64,000 bases of DNA from Acidobacteriota bacterium (GCA_021779935.1 JAJXZT010000040.1:62001-126000), one strand, 5' to 3'; shown: positions 9,897-19,963, numbered from the stretch's first letter. Notes: generated by a model from the letters alone, not told the origin. Numbers and translations: made by a program.

Positions 9897-10961
9897 ATGC
9901 ATTTATTTGAACCGTTACAAATTCGCGATGTGAAGTTGCGCAACCGAATTGCTGTCTCGCCCATGTGCCAGTATTCCGCCGAGGATGGTTCCGCGACGGA
10001 TTGGCATCTGGTTCATTTGGGCTCGCGTGCGGTGGGCGGAGCTGCCCTGGTGATTGCCGAAGCCTCGGCGATACTACCGGAGGGACGCATCAGTCCAGGT
10101 GATTTAGGAATCTGGAAAGATGCGCACGTGGAACCGCTGGCGCGGATCGTGAAGTTCATGAAGTCGCAAGGCGCGGCAGCAGGCATTCAACTGGCACATG
10201 CAGGCCGGAAGGCCAGCACGGATCTTCCATGGAAGACCGGACATCCGTTGTCCGTGGCACAAGGTGGGTGGTCGCCAATCCATGCTCCGAGCGCAGTTGC
10301 GTTCGATGCAGGATACCAAGTCCCCGAGGCGCTCGATGTAGACGGCATCCGGCGAATCATTGACGGATTCACCGCGGCGGCAAAACGGTCGCTTGATGCA
10401 GGGTTCGACGTGATTGAGCTGCACGGCGCGCACGGCTACCTGCTCAACGAATTCCTATCACCGCTTTCCAATCAACGCACAGACGAATACGGCGGAAGCT
10501 TTGAGAATCGAACACGTCTGGCGCGCGAACTAGTGGACGCAGTACGGAAGGTGTGGCCAGAACGGCTGCCGCTCTTCCTACGAATCTCAGCGTCCGACTG
10601 GGCCGAGGGCGGCTGGACGGTGGAAGATTCGATCGCGCTGGCGAAGATGGTGAAGCCGCTGGGTGTCGATCTTGTGGACTGCTCGTCGGGAGGTCTTGTT
10701 CCGTACGCGAAAATTCCCGTAGGCGCCGGATACCAGGTTCCATTCTCGCAAGCGGTGCGCAAACTCGGCGGAGTGCTTACAGGAGCGGTGGGCATGATTA
10801 CGAGCGCGATGCAGGCCGACCAGATCATACGCAACGGCGAAGCAGATATCGTGTTGCTGGCGAAAGAAATGCTGCGCGATCCATACTGGGCCCTGCACGC
10901 GGCACCGGCGGTCCACAAAGAGATCGACTACTGGCCGCTGCAGTATCTGCGCGCAAAATAG
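9897..10961 (+). CDS. NADH:flavin oxidoreductase, old yellow enzyme (YqjM class)
   Basis: The 354-residue TIM-barrel flavoprotein has the YqjM-class signatures: SPMCQYSAEDG (redox-tuning Cys near residue 25), QLAHAGRKAS, HGAHGYLLNEFLSPLSNQRT (His pair that binds the substrate) and the FMN phosphate region GAVGMITSA. Such enzymes reduce activated C=C bonds with NAD(P)H. ATG 9897 follows GGAAGGTGA at good spacing. It is a monocistronic unit, flanked by hairpins on both sides. Physiological substrate unknown. Confidence 0.92.
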   Translation: MHLFEPLQIRDVKLRNRIAVSPMCQYSAEDGSATDWHLVHLGSRAVGGAALVIAEASAILPEGRISPGDLGIWKDAHVEPLARIVKFMKSQGAAAGIQLAHAGRKASTDLPWKTGHPLSVAQGGWSPIHAPSAVAFDAGYQVPEALDVDGIRRIIDGFTAAAKRSLDAGFDVIELHGAHGYLLNEFLSPLSNQRTDEYGGSFENRTRLARELVDAVRKVWPERLPLFLRISASDWAEGGWTVEDSIALAKMVKPLGVDLVDCSSGGLVPYAKIPVGAGYQVPFSQAVRKLGGVLTGAVGMITSAMQADQIIRNGEADIVLLAKEMLRDPYWALHAAPAVHKEIDYWPLQYLRAK

Positions 10962-10983
10962 TGAATCGGAAAAAACAGAATGG

Positions 10984-11020
10984 CGCGGCTGACGGAGAAT
11001 CGTGAGCCGCGTTTTCTATT
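10984..11020 (+). terminator. Rho-independent terminator of the old-yellow-enzyme gene
   Basis: A 7-bp stem (CGCGGCT at 10984-10990, AGCCGCG at 11005-11011) with a 14-nt loop, followed by TTTTCTATTT. It lies between two convergent genes and may also serve the response regulator. Confidence 0.7.
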
Positions 11021-11029
11021 TGAAATAAA

Positions 11030-11425
11030 TCAGTGTGTGTGGGAAACACGGGACAGGCCGGAATCACCTACAAGGTCGCCGATTGTCGCGAGAAGGCATT
11101 CGACTTCCACGGGTTTGTAGAGCAGGGGAACGCCGAGAGATTCCGCCCGATCCAGGTCTTCGTCGCTGGCGTACCCGGTAAGCAAAATCGCCGGGATGGC
11201 GCCGTACGTCTTTCGCGCGAACTCGAGAACGTCAAGACCGCTGCCGCGCTCCCTGAGCGTGAGATCGCAGAGCAAGAAGTCAATCTTCCCTTCCGTCAAT
11301 ATCTGCCGGGCTTCAATAGCGGTGCTTGCAGTGCTTACGTTGTAGCCGTTCCTCTCAAGGATGGCTTTATACGTCGCAAGAATGTTCAGTTCGTCGTCAA
11401 CGACAAGAATGTGTTTGCGATCCAT
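11030..11425 (-). CDS. Single-domain response regulator (CheY-like receiver)
   Basis: The 131-residue protein is a receiver domain only: acidic pair in ILVVDDE, phosphoacceptor Asp in LLCDLTL, Thr/Ser position LLTGYAS, and conserved Lys in LLYKPVE. No output domain and no adjacent kinase are seen. ATG 11425 (MDRKHILVVDD) is taken as start; the frame stays open upstream to a TTG at 11452. Partner unknown. Confidence 0.87.
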   Translation of the reverse strand: MDRKHILVVDDELNILATYKAILERNGYNVSTASTAIEARQILTEGKIDFLLCDLTLRERGSGLDVLEFARKTYGAIPAILLTGYASDEDLDRAESLGVPLLYKPVEVECLLATIGDLVGDSGLSRVSHTH

Positions 11426-11610
11426 CCGCTCATTCACACCAGAAATTTCCAAGGTAGCGCATTCACTTTACGGACAATTGGCCAGTCCGCGAGATGATCA
11501 ACCACTGCTTACAACCTATTCATCCTGATAAGTTGTGTCAACGAATGGCGGCGAGAAAATGCGATATGGAATGGACGATGCAGATTGACGATATTTATGT
11601 CACAACGGAC

Positions 11611-11643
11611 AAAAGGAAAAGGGACATGGATGGCTCATGTCCC
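11611..11643 (-). terminator. Rho-independent terminator of the RND efflux operon
   Basis: An 8-bp perfect stem (GGGACATG / CATGTCCC) with a 7-nt loop, followed on the minus strand by TTTTCCTTTT. It lies 18 bp after the RND permease stop codon. Confidence 0.85.
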
Positions 11644-11661
11644 GAATCACAATGATAATCG

Positions 11662-14600
11662 TTAATCGCCCTGACGCCCTGCCAGTAGCGCTTCTTCCCG
11701 ATCAACTTCCTCGGCGCTGATGGTGTCATGCAGGCCATGTCCGCGGAACCAGCCCTGCATCCGCTCCATGTATACGTAAATGACTGGAGTGATGTAGAGG
11801 GTGATGAGCTGCGAGAAGCACAGACCACCGACGACCGCCCAGCCAAGCGGACGGCGCGACTCGGCGCCAGCACCCAATCCGAGGGCAATCGGGAGAGTGC
11901 CCGTGAGAGCGGCCATGGTAGTCATCATGATGGGGCGGAAGCGGACGAGGCAGCCTTGGTAGATGGCTTCGGCCGGACTCTTCCCTTCCGTGCGCTGCGC
12001 TTCGAGAGCGAAATCGATCATCATGATGGCGTTCTTTTTGACAATACCGATCAACATGATGATGCCGACGAAGGAGTAGAGGTTGAGGTCGAAGCCCATC
12101 AGTTTAAGTGTGATGAGTGCTCCGAAGCCAGCCGAAGGCAAGCCGGAAAGAATCGTGATGGGGTGAATGAAGCTTTCGTACAAGACGCCAAGAACGATGT
12201 AAATGACCAGAACGGCCAGCACGAGCAGCCATCCAAGGCCACTGATGGAGGACTGGAAGGCTTGCGCGGTTCCCTGGAATGTGCCGCTGATGGTGTCTGG
12301 CAGCATCTGCCGGGCGATTCCCTGCACAACGTTGACGGCGTCGCCGAGAGCCACGCCAGGCGCTGGATTGAACGAAATGGTGACAGCGGGCAGTTGTCCC
12401 TGGTGGTTGACCTGAAGAGGACCGACACTTCGCGTGAGTTTCGCGACGGTGCTCAGCGGAACCAGTTGGCCCGAACTTGACGATACGTAGAGCAACGAGA
12501 GCATGTTCGGATCAAGCTGATATTTCGGACTGACCTCGACGATCACGCGATAGGTATTGTTGGGAGCGTAGATGGTCGAAATCTGCTGCTGACCGTAGGC
12601 GTTGCCGAGAGAAGTTTCAATTTGCGCCGCCGTAACTCCCAGTTCCGATGCCTTGTCGCGATCGATATCGACGTTGATCTGCGGATTCTTCAGGTAAAGG
12701 TCGCTGGTGACGTCCTGCAATTGCGGAACGGTCTGAAGCTTGGCGACCAGTTGCTGGGACAGTGTGTAGAGCTGCTGAGTGTCCGGGCCCTGCAACGTGA
12801 ACTGGTAAAGACTGTTCGACGATCGACCGCCGATCTGAATTGTCTGCGGCTGCTGCGGATAAGCCTTGATGCCGGGGATTCCAGCCAGTTTCTTGCGGAG
12901 CTCCTGAACGATGACGGCGGCGGGCTGACGCTCGTTGGACGGCTTCAAGTGGAAGAACATGCGCCCGGTGTTGGAGCCTCCAACGAATGACATGAAAGCA
13001 TCGATGCCTGGAATCTTGGCAGCGGTATTGGCAGCTTCCCTCTGGTGCGCCACCATGTCCTTGAAGGAAATGCCCTGGGCGGCTTCCGTGGAACAGGAAA
13101 TTCTGCCAGTGTCTTCCGTTGGCAGGAAGCCCTTTGGAATTTGGACGAAGAGGATGCCGGTGAAGATCAGAATGACGATGGAGACAGCAAACGTGATGTA
13201 GTGATAGCGAATGGCCACCTTCAGCGTGCGGTCGTAGAAGTGCAGCAGGCCATCGAAGAACTTCTCCGAGAGCTGGAAGACCTTGCTTCGCTGTTCGCCA
13301 TGGTGAGTGTGAAGGAAACGACTGGCGAGCATCGGCGTCAGGGTCAGCGAGACGACGCCGGAAACAAGGATCGCCGTGGTGATGACGACGGCAAACTCAT
13401 GCAGCAACCGCCCGATCAATCCGCCCATGAAGAGCACGGGGATGAAAACGGCGGCGAGCGAGATGGTCATCGAGAGAATGGTGAAGCCGATTTCACTGGA
13501 ACCAGTGAGCGCGGCTTCAAGCGGCGACTTGCCCATCTCCATGTGACGAACAATGTTCTCCAGCATGACGATGGCGTCATCGACGACAAATCCGACGGAT
13601 AACGTCAACGCCATCAGGGACAGGTTGTCCAGCGTATAGCCGAGGACGTACATTACGGCAAATGTGCCGACAATGGAGAACGGCAAAGCCATCGACGGAA
13701 TGACGGTTGCAGACAGATTCCGCAGGAAGATGAAGATCACCATGATGACCAGGAAGATGGTCAGCATCAGGGTGAATTTCACGTCGTTGATGGATTCCTG
13801 AATGGAAACCGAACGATCGTAGAGAGTCTCTATCTGAATGGCCGCGGGAATGACGCGCCGGAAGGCCGGCATCAGGTTCTTGATGTTATCGGCTACTTCG
13901 ATGGTATTCGTGCCGGGCTGACGCTGAATGGCCAGAATGATCGCGCGTCGACCAACACCGTCCTTGTAGTACCAGTTCGCCGTCTTATCGTTCTCTACGC
14001 TGTCTATGACCTTGCCCAGTTCGTCGAGACGCACGGGACTGCCGTTGCGATAGGCAACGATAAGGGGCTTGTAATCCGCGGCTTTCTCCAACTGACCGTT
14101 GGTCTGGATGGTGAAGGCCTGGTAATTACCCCACATAGTTCCGGCAGGGGAGCTGGTGTTGCCGCTTTGAATGGCGGAGACAACCTGATTAATGCCTATT
14201 TGCCTGCTGGCAAGCAACTGGGGATCGAGTTGAACATGGACGGCATACTTCTGCGCACCGTATACGTTCACCTGGGCCACACCGCTGATCATGGAAATGC
14301 GCTGCGCCATCGTGGTTTCCGCGTACTCGTCAACGTCCGAGAGACGCATGGTCGGCGAATAAAGCACGAGAAACAGAATCGGCGAATCGGCGGGGTTGAC
14401 TTTCTGGTAGGTGGGCGGAGCAGGCATGTTCTGCGGCAAGTCGCGGGTCGCAGCGGCAATCATGGACTGTACGTCCTGAGCGGCGGCGTCAATATTGCGA
14501 TCGAGCGAGAACTGGAGAGTGATGTTGGTGCCGCCCAGAGAACTGGTGGATGTCATCTGGTCGACGCCGGCAATGGTGGAGAACTTTTTCTCCAGCGGCA

Positions 14601-14793
14601 GAGCGACCGAGGACGCCATGGTATCCGGGCTTGCGCCAGGAAGCGATGCACTCACCGTAATAGTTGGAAAATCGACGTTCGGAAGATCGCTGACGGGCAG
14701 GAGCCTGTAGCCGACAATTCCAAACAAAAGAATCGCAAACATGACCAGGGTGGTCATGATGGGCCGTTTTATGAAGAGTTCAGCGATATTCAT
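11662..14793 (-). CDS. RND efflux permease (HAE1/MdtB-MdtC class)
   Basis: The 1043-residue inner-membrane pump has the standard RND plan: first helix at residues 10-28, a large periplasmic loop, a central helix block, a second loop and a C-terminal helix block. The start MNIAELFIKRPIMTT and the proton-relay motif GFVVDDAIVMLENIVRH (paired Asp) are typical. It would export drugs or lipophilic compounds with an adaptor and an outer-membrane channel. The ATG overlaps the adaptor stop codon by one base (TAATG), so translation is coupled. No outer-membrane factor gene lies in this operon. Confidence 0.95.
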   Translation of the reverse strand: MNIAELFIKRPIMTTLVMFAILLFGIVGYRLLPVSDLPNVDFPTITVSASLPGASPDTMASSVALPLEKKFSTIAGVDQMTSTSSLGGTNITLQFSLDRNIDAAAQDVQSMIAAATRDLPQNMPAPPTYQKVNPADSPILFLVLYSPTMRLSDVDEYAETTMAQRISMISGVAQVNVYGAQKYAVHVQLDPQLLASRQIGINQVVSAIQSGNTSSPAGTMWGNYQAFTIQTNGQLEKAADYKPLIVAYRNGSPVRLDELGKVIDSVENDKTANWYYKDGVGRRAIILAIQRQPGTNTIEVADNIKNLMPAFRRVIPAAIQIETLYDRSVSIQESINDVKFTLMLTIFLVIMVIFIFLRNLSATVIPSMALPFSIVGTFAVMYVLGYTLDNLSLMALTLSVGFVVDDAIVMLENIVRHMEMGKSPLEAALTGSSEIGFTILSMTISLAAVFIPVLFMGGLIGRLLHEFAVVITTAILVSGVVSLTLTPMLASRFLHTHHGEQRSKVFQLSEKFFDGLLHFYDRTLKVAIRYHYITFAVSIVILIFTGILFVQIPKGFLPTEDTGRISCSTEAAQGISFKDMVAHQREAANTAAKIPGIDAFMSFVGGSNTGRMFFHLKPSNERQPAAVIVQELRKKLAGIPGIKAYPQQPQTIQIGGRSSNSLYQFTLQGPDTQQLYTLSQQLVAKLQTVPQLQDVTSDLYLKNPQINVDIDRDKASELGVTAAQIETSLGNAYGQQQISTIYAPNNTYRVIVEVSPKYQLDPNMLSLLYVSSSSGQLVPLSTVAKLTRSVGPLQVNHQGQLPAVTISFNPAPGVALGDAVNVVQGIARQMLPDTISGTFQGTAQAFQSSISGLGWLLVLAVLVIYIVLGVLYESFIHPITILSGLPSAGFGALITLKLMGFDLNLYSFVGIIMLIGIVKKNAIMMIDFALEAQRTEGKSPAEAIYQGCLVRFRPIMMTTMAALTGTLPIALGLGAGAESRRPLGWAVVGGLCFSQLITLYITPVIYVYMERMQGWFRGHGLHDTISAEEVDREEALLAGRQGD

Positions 14794-16025
14794 TAACGAC
14801 TACCAGAAGAGCCCGCCGAGGAATCCTCGCGAAGCATGCTAGCTTGTTGGGTTGCACCGGAGGACACACCGCTGCGATCCGCGTTGTCCGTTTTGATTTC
14901 CACGCTGGTTCCAGGGTTCAGCCGCGACTGGCCATCGGTTACAACGGTTTCGCCGGCGGTTACGCCGCTGTTGAGAACCTGCCAATTGCCTACAACCGGA
15001 CCGAGAGTAACTTGCCTGACTTCGGCGGTCTTCTTTTGATCGATGACAAACACGTACGGACCGTTCTGGCCGGTCTGCACGGCGGACATGGGAACGAGCA
15101 CCGCCTTGGGCCTGGTGGTCAGCGTGAGCACGATGTTCACGTACTGTCCGGGCCAGAGCCGGTGATCCGTGTTCGGGTATTTCGCCATCAGGTTGATGGT
15201 GCCGGTCTGGGTATCGACTGTGTTGTTGACGAAGAATAGCTTGCCTTCGACGGGAGGCTGGGTGGAGTCCGGGAACTGAGCCTCTACGCGCAAGGCGCCG
15301 GCTGCCATGTATTTTTTGACATCCGAAAGGTAACTCTCAGGAATGCTGAAGCTGGCATAGATGGGCGAAATCTGATTGATCACCACCATGGCCAGATCGT
15401 TTGCCTTGATGAGATTCCCAACCTGCACGAGAATGTCGCCCGTTTTTCCGTCGATGGGCGAGTAGACCTTCGTGTAATCGAGATTGACTTTGGCGGACTG
15501 GACGTTGGCCTTGTCGGCGATGACGGTGGCGTTCGCCTGATCGGCGGCTGTCCGCATCTGGTCATACTGCTCGCGAGCTACGACACCGTCCTTGTAAAGC
15601 GCGGCGTAGCGCGTCGCCTGCGTGCGAGCATTCTCGGCGGCGGCTTCATCCTTGGCTAACTGGCCCTTCACTTGCGCGAGCGTCGCCTCAAACGTGCGCG
15701 GATCGAGCGTGAACAGGAGCTGTCCCTTCTTCACGAAGTCGCCCTGCTGGAAATGAACCTTCTCGATTTGTGCGGTCACCATCGACTTGACCTGCACGTT
15801 GTTGTAGGGCGTCACGCTGCCAACGGCGGAGACGGTAACCGGAATATCACGCTGGACAGCGGTAGAGACCGTCACGGGAGTGGGTGGAATTACGGCGGGC
15901 TTGGTCGCTTTCTTCTGTTCGCAACCGGTAGCCACCAGAACAGCACCGAGAAACGATGCCAGAAGCACAACGCCCGCCGGATTCGGCACGCGCATTCCAA
16001 AGGATAAATGCCGCTTAAGAGTCAT
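14793..16025 (-). CDS. RND periplasmic adaptor (membrane fusion protein), lipoprotein
   Basis: The 410-residue protein has a lipobox (VLVATGC, Cys about residue 35), two half-lipoyl motifs around a coiled-coil hairpin (SVTPYNNVQVKSMVTAQIEK to LAQVKGQLAKDEAAAENART) and a beta-barrel region (DHRLWPGQYVNIVL). This is the MdtA/AcrA family. It links the RND pump, encoded directly downstream with a 1-base overlap, to an outer-membrane channel. The TetR gene lies just upstream in the same orientation (21-bp gap), so the three form one operon. Confidence 0.94.
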   Translation of the reverse strand: MTLKRHLSFGMRVPNPAGVVLLASFLGAVLVATGCEQKKATKPAVIPPTPVTVSTAVQRDIPVTVSAVGSVTPYNNVQVKSMVTAQIEKVHFQQGDFVKKGQLLFTLDPRTFEATLAQVKGQLAKDEAAAENARTQATRYAALYKDGVVAREQYDQMRTAADQANATVIADKANVQSAKVNLDYTKVYSPIDGKTGDILVQVGNLIKANDLAMVVINQISPIYASFSIPESYLSDVKKYMAAGALRVEAQFPDSTQPPVEGKLFFVNNTVDTQTGTINLMAKYPNTDHRLWPGQYVNIVLTLTTRPKAVLVPMSAVQTGQNGPYVFVIDQKKTAEVRQVTLGPVVGNWQVLNSGVTAGETVVTDGQSRLNPGTSVEIKTDNADRSGVSSGATQQASMLREDSSAGSSGSR

Positions 16026-16046
16026 GATCTTTAAAATTCCTGTCGC

Positions 16047-16757
16047 CTAATTCACGTCTGAGATTTTTTCCTGTCCTACCTGACGAGAACGGGGCCTCCG
16101 AGCCACAGAGCCGCGTTTTCGGATGGGAGGTGCTTTATGCTTTGCGTGAGGTCTCGGAACAACACCATCGAGCCAGATCGAGGAAATTGTTTCTGCAACG
16201 CGCTGATTCTCGAAAGGATGAAGGCTGCTTCCCCCGAAAAGATTCTGAACCAGCCCGTGGTACACCACCATACCAAGGAAACTCCGCGCAGCCAGCAGCG
16301 GGTCAGTCGGACGGAAGACCCCACGGTCGATCTGTTGTCGAATGTAGTCCGCCAGTAATTCGTAATACTCAGCCACATAAGTCCGGAAAAAGCGGTGCGA
16401 AAGTTCGTGGTTTTCGAGGGCGGTGAAAAACAGCAACCTCGACAGCTTCGGCTCCTTGTCTCTTCGCTGCAACAATCCCAGCGCCAGTTCTGAAAAGAGC
16501 TTGTGCGGTTCCTGATCGAGCCGCAACTTCTCTTTCAAGAAGTCGTTCTTTTTCGCGGCGCGGCACTGATCGTCGATAACGGCCCAGTAAAGGTCGTCCT
16601 TACAGGGAAAATGGCGGAAGATAATCGCTTCATTGACGCCCGCCTTGTTGGCAATTTCCCGGGTAGTGGTGCCATCGTAACCCTGGTTGGCAAACAAATC
16701 GGTTGCGATTTCAAGAATCTGCTGGCGACGGTCTTCGGCCGAAAATCTGTGTTGCAT
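16047..16757 (-). CDS. TetR/AcrR-family transcriptional repressor
   Basis: The N-terminal 50 residues form a TetR DNA-binding domain (RRQQILEIATDLFANQGYDG, TTREIANKAGVNEAIIFRHF). The rest is a helical ligand domain with a basic tail (PIRKRGSVARRPRSRQ). It heads the RND operon and probably represses it and itself. Two in-frame ATGs are possible: 16766 (MVSMQHRF) lies inside the upstream dyad, and 16757 (MQHRFSAEDRR) lies just after it; the latter is preferred but this is not certain. Inducer unknown. Confidence 0.9.
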   Translation of the reverse strand: MQHRFSAEDRRQQILEIATDLFANQGYDGTTTREIANKAGVNEAIIFRHFPCKDDLYWAVIDDQCRAAKKNDFLKEKLRLDQEPHKLFSELALGLLQRRDKEPKLSRLLFFTALENHELSHRFFRTYVAEYYELLADYIRQQIDRGVFRPTDPLLAARSFLGMVVYHGLVQNLFGGSSLHPFENQRVAETISSIWLDGVVPRPHAKHKAPPIRKRGSVARRPRSRQVGQEKISDVN

Positions 16758-16758
16758 A

Positions 16759-16779
16759 CTTACCATTGTAAGTGCTTAC
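16759..16779. promoter_or_regulatory. Probable TetR operator
   Basis: Overlapping dyads occur here: CTTAC-N4-GTAAG (16759-16772) and GTAAG-TG-CTTAC (16768-16779), followed by another CTTAC. The repeated half-site at the start of the tetR gene and between it and divergent ndh is what an autorepressor operator should look like. Binding is inferred. Confidence 0.6.
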
Positions 16780-16926
16780 TTACGCGAATTGCCACTGCAT
16801 AAGTTCTTCACTCCCGGTCAGGCGTCCGCTGAATGCGGCTGAAGCACGCCTCGGTTGGACGGCGGGCCCGAGAAAAAGAAATCAACCTTGTTCCACACAA
16901 ATTAATCCTAAGAGTATTAACCGAAG

Positions 16927-18267
16927 ATGAATACCACTCCTCACGTTGTCATCGTAGGCGCCGGATTCGCGGGTCTCTATGCCGCACGCATCCTTGGCCG
17001 CGCTCCCGTCCGCGTAACCGTGGTCGATCGCAAGAATCACCACACCTTCCAGCCGCTTCTCTACCAGGTTGCCACCGCTGGTCTTTCTCCCGGAGAAATT
17101 GCCGCCCCCATCCGGTCCATCCTCTCGAACAACCGCAACACGGATGTTCTTCTGGCGGAGGCGACGGGAGTAGATCTCGCGGAAAAGCGGCTTCACACGC
17201 ACGATGGGGAGGTTCCTTTCGACTATCTGATTGTGGCGGGAGGCGCGACACATGCGTATTTTGGCCACGACGAATGGGAACCGCTCGCGCCAGGACTGAA
17301 GACAGTGGAGGATGCCACCGAGATACGACGGCGAATCCTGCTGGCCTTTGAGATGGCGGAAAGGAGAGCCTGCCTCAACGACATGCACGATCCGATCAAT
17401 ATTGTCGTAATCGGTGGCGGCCCGACAGGCGTGGAACTGGCGGGAGCACTGGCCGAGATTACGCGCCGCGTGCTGGCCGAGGACTTTCGATCGATTGATC
17501 CACGCAGAGCGCGAATCATTTTGATCGAGGCCGGACCGCGCGTTCTGGCCGGCTATAGCCCGGATCTCTCCTACTCGGCGGAGGTCCAGCTCAAACATCT
17601 GGGCGTCGAAGTCATGACCGGTCAACGTGTCATGGATGTTGCGGCGACCTACGTCACGGTCGATGGACAGCAACTCCCTGCGGCCGTGACGCTGTGGTGC
17701 GCTGGAGTGGCATCGTCGCCGCTGGGAAAGACACTTGGCGTGCCTCTCGACAAGGCTGGACGGGTCATTGTCGAGCCGGATTTGTCGATCCCCGGATATC
17801 CAAACGTATTCGTCACAGGAGATATGGCGTCAGTAAGGAAGGCGGACGGAACGCCGGTTCCAGGCGTTGCTTCGGCAGCCATACAGATGGGAGAATTTGC
17901 GGCACGGACAATCGTCGCGGACCTTCGCGGGAAACCCCGGCAAGCGTTCCATTATCGCGACAAGGGCAGCCTGGCAACCATTGGACGGAACGCCGGGATT
18001 GCGCAGATAGGGCGCGTGCATCTCTCCGGGTTCACGGCCTGGCTGGCGTGGCTCTTTGTGCACGTCTACTTTCTGATTGGATTTCGCAATCGCTTGTTTG
18101 TCATCTGGGAGTGGGCATGGTCGTATCTCACGTTCCAAAGGGGCGCTCGGCTGATCACGGGCCAGAGCAACTGGATCAGCCCGCCAAAGGTGCCAGAGGC
18201 CGCGCCGCATGAAGGAAATGACGAAGCAACCGCAAGGACGCATGCTCAGATAGATTCCGTGCGGTGA
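16927..18267 (+). CDS. ndh: Type II NADH dehydrogenase (NDH-2)
   Basis: The 446-residue flavoprotein has two Rossmann motifs (VIVGAGFAGLYAARILG near residue 8; VVIGGGPTGVELAGALAE near 160), the FAD motif YPNVFVTGDMA near 300, and a C-terminal amphipathic or membrane-contact segment (AWLAWLFVHVYFLIGFRNR). NDH-2 oxidises NADH and reduces quinone at the inner membrane without pumping protons. It is transcribed divergently from tetR. The TetR operator lies about 150 bp upstream, so cross-regulation is possible but unproven. Confidence 0.92.
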   Translation: MNTTPHVVIVGAGFAGLYAARILGRAPVRVTVVDRKNHHTFQPLLYQVATAGLSPGEIAAPIRSILSNNRNTDVLLAEATGVDLAEKRLHTHDGEVPFDYLIVAGGATHAYFGHDEWEPLAPGLKTVEDATEIRRRILLAFEMAERRACLNDMHDPINIVVIGGGPTGVELAGALAEITRRVLAEDFRSIDPRRARIILIEAGPRVLAGYSPDLSYSAEVQLKHLGVEVMTGQRVMDVAATYVTVDGQQLPAAVTLWCAGVASSPLGKTLGVPLDKAGRVIVEPDLSIPGYPNVFVTGDMASVRKADGTPVPGVASAAIQMGEFAARTIVADLRGKPRQAFHYRDKGSLATIGRNAGIAQIGRVHLSGFTAWLAWLFVHVYFLIGFRNRLFVIWEWAWSYLTFQRGARLITGQSNWISPPKVPEAAPHEGNDEATARTHAQIDSVR

Positions 18268-18310
18268 CGAACCGCCTGGAAAACACCTGGGACGATATAA
18301 TGACCGTATC

Positions 18311-19954
18311 TTGAGAATCGCACGGACTTATCTGTCACTGATTTTGATCGCGCTCGTGTCTGGATTCGCGGCGAGCGCGAAGGCCCAGGACCAGCCGCCC
18401 AGCAGCACCCAAACCATCCTGATACTCCCCTTCGACAACGCATCGAATACGGCGAGCCTGGAATGGATCAGCGAGGCATTTCCGGAGATTCTCGGGCAAC
18501 GCCTGGCAATACCGACGACTTACGTCATCAGCCGCGACGACCGCCACTACGCCTTCGATCGGATGGGCATCCCGAAAAACCTGCACGCCTCACGGGCTAC
18601 GCTCTACCGGATTGCAGAGCAGATGGATGCGGATTACGTCATCCTTGGCGATTACTCGTACGATGGCAAGACATTTACGGCGCATGCCCAGCTGCTGGAC
18701 ATGAAGCAGCTACATCTGACGAAACCATTTACCGCCTCGGGGCCACTCATTGACCTGGTGCAGATTCAGAGCTCGCTGGCGTGGCAGATACTGAAGACAA
18801 TCCGGCCGCAATTGCCGATGACGCACGAAGAATTCATGCAGGACGTGAAGCCAATCCGCCTGGATGCATTCGAGAATTACATACGCGCCCTTCTGGCCAC
18901 TACACAGGCGGAGAAAATTCAACGGCTGAAGGACGCCATACAGGAAAATCCGAAATACACCGCGGCGATTCTTGAGCTGGGAAAAACCTACTTCGATGAT
19001 CGTCAGTACCAGCCGGCAGCCTCATGGCTCACGCAGGTTCCGCTCAGCGACAAAGCCGCAGGAGAAGCGAACTTTCTCGCTGGGCGCGCTTACTACTACC
19101 TGGGGCAGTTCAATAAGGCAAGGGCTGCGTTTAAGGTTACGGAAGCCCGCCTTCCGTTAACCGAGGTGTACAACAACCTGGGAGTGGTGGCCAGCCGCCT
19201 AGGAGATCGTTCGGCCCTCGATTATTTCCAGAAGACGATCGACGCCGACCCGCACGATCCCGACTATCACTTCAACATGGCGATTGCCCTCTATAAGAAG
19301 GGGGATACGGCCGGAGCCGTGCGTAATCTACGGGACACGCTGGCGCATAGTCCCAACGATACCGAGGCCCGCCAGTTCCTGGATTCCCTAACCGGCGCGA
19401 GCACAAGCGGCGCAAGCGGGCCGGCGGCGAGCGGGACTCCAGCAACGCAGGCATCGATTCGCGTCCCGCTGCCGAGGCTCAAACAGAATTACGACGAAAC
19501 GTCGTATCAGCAACTGGCGCTGGAAGTGCAAAATGCGATGGAGAAGTCGCTGGCAAATGTCGACCCGAAGACGCGTTCGAAGATTTACACCGAGCAGGGG
19601 ATGAACCTGCTGGACAAGGGACTGACGGCGGATGCCGACCGGGAGTTCCACGAAGCGGTCGTACAGGATCCGACGAACGCCACGGCCCATGCCGGGATTG
19701 CCAGTGTTGCCGAGTCGCGCGGCGATGCCGTAATGGCACGATCCGAGGCGAACAGTTCGATTCAACTCGAACCAAACGTTGAGGCTTACCTTGTGCTTGC
19801 ACGGCTTGACCTGAAGGAGAACAATCTAGACAGCGCGAGCCGTCAGGTGGAGCACGCACTGGCCCTGCAACCTTCCAATGCAGCGGCACTGTCGCTGAAA
19901 CGCGAAGTGGACGCGCAGCGGACACAGCCATCGGAGCCGAGTCCGCGGAATTAG
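18311..19954 (+). CDS. Exported TPR-repeat protein
   Basis: The 547-residue protein has a signal peptide (IARTYLSLILIALVSGFAASA). A region at residues about 35-140 (ILILPFDNASNTASLEWISE, DADYVILGDYSYDG) resembles the FlgO/TolB-N-like fold found before TPRs. TPR units follow from about residue 200 to the C-terminus (LDKGLTADADREFHEAVVQD). The start is TTG 18311; the ATG at 18300 is out of frame and stops at once. It is nine bases upstream of the NfeD gene, whose ribosome site overlaps this stop codon, so they are cotranscribed. Partner unknown. Confidence 0.82.
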   Translation: MRIARTYLSLILIALVSGFAASAKAQDQPPSSTQTILILPFDNASNTASLEWISEAFPEILGQRLAIPTTYVISRDDRHYAFDRMGIPKNLHASRATLYRIAEQMDADYVILGDYSYDGKTFTAHAQLLDMKQLHLTKPFTASGPLIDLVQIQSSLAWQILKTIRPQLPMTHEEFMQDVKPIRLDAFENYIRALLATTQAEKIQRLKDAIQENPKYTAAILELGKTYFDDRQYQPAASWLTQVPLSDKAAGEANFLAGRAYYYLGQFNKARAAFKVTEARLPLTEVYNNLGVVASRLGDRSALDYFQKTIDADPHDPDYHFNMAIALYKKGDTAGAVRNLRDTLAHSPNDTEARQFLDSLTGASTSGASGPAASGTPATQASIRVPLPRLKQNYDETSYQQLALEVQNAMEKSLANVDPKTRSKIYTEQGMNLLDKGLTADADREFHEAVVQDPTNATAHAGIASVAESRGDAVMARSEANSSIQLEPNVEAYLVLARLDLKENNLDSASRQVEHALALQPSNAAALSLKREVDAQRTQPSEPSPRN

Positions 19955-19963
19955 GAGGTCGTT

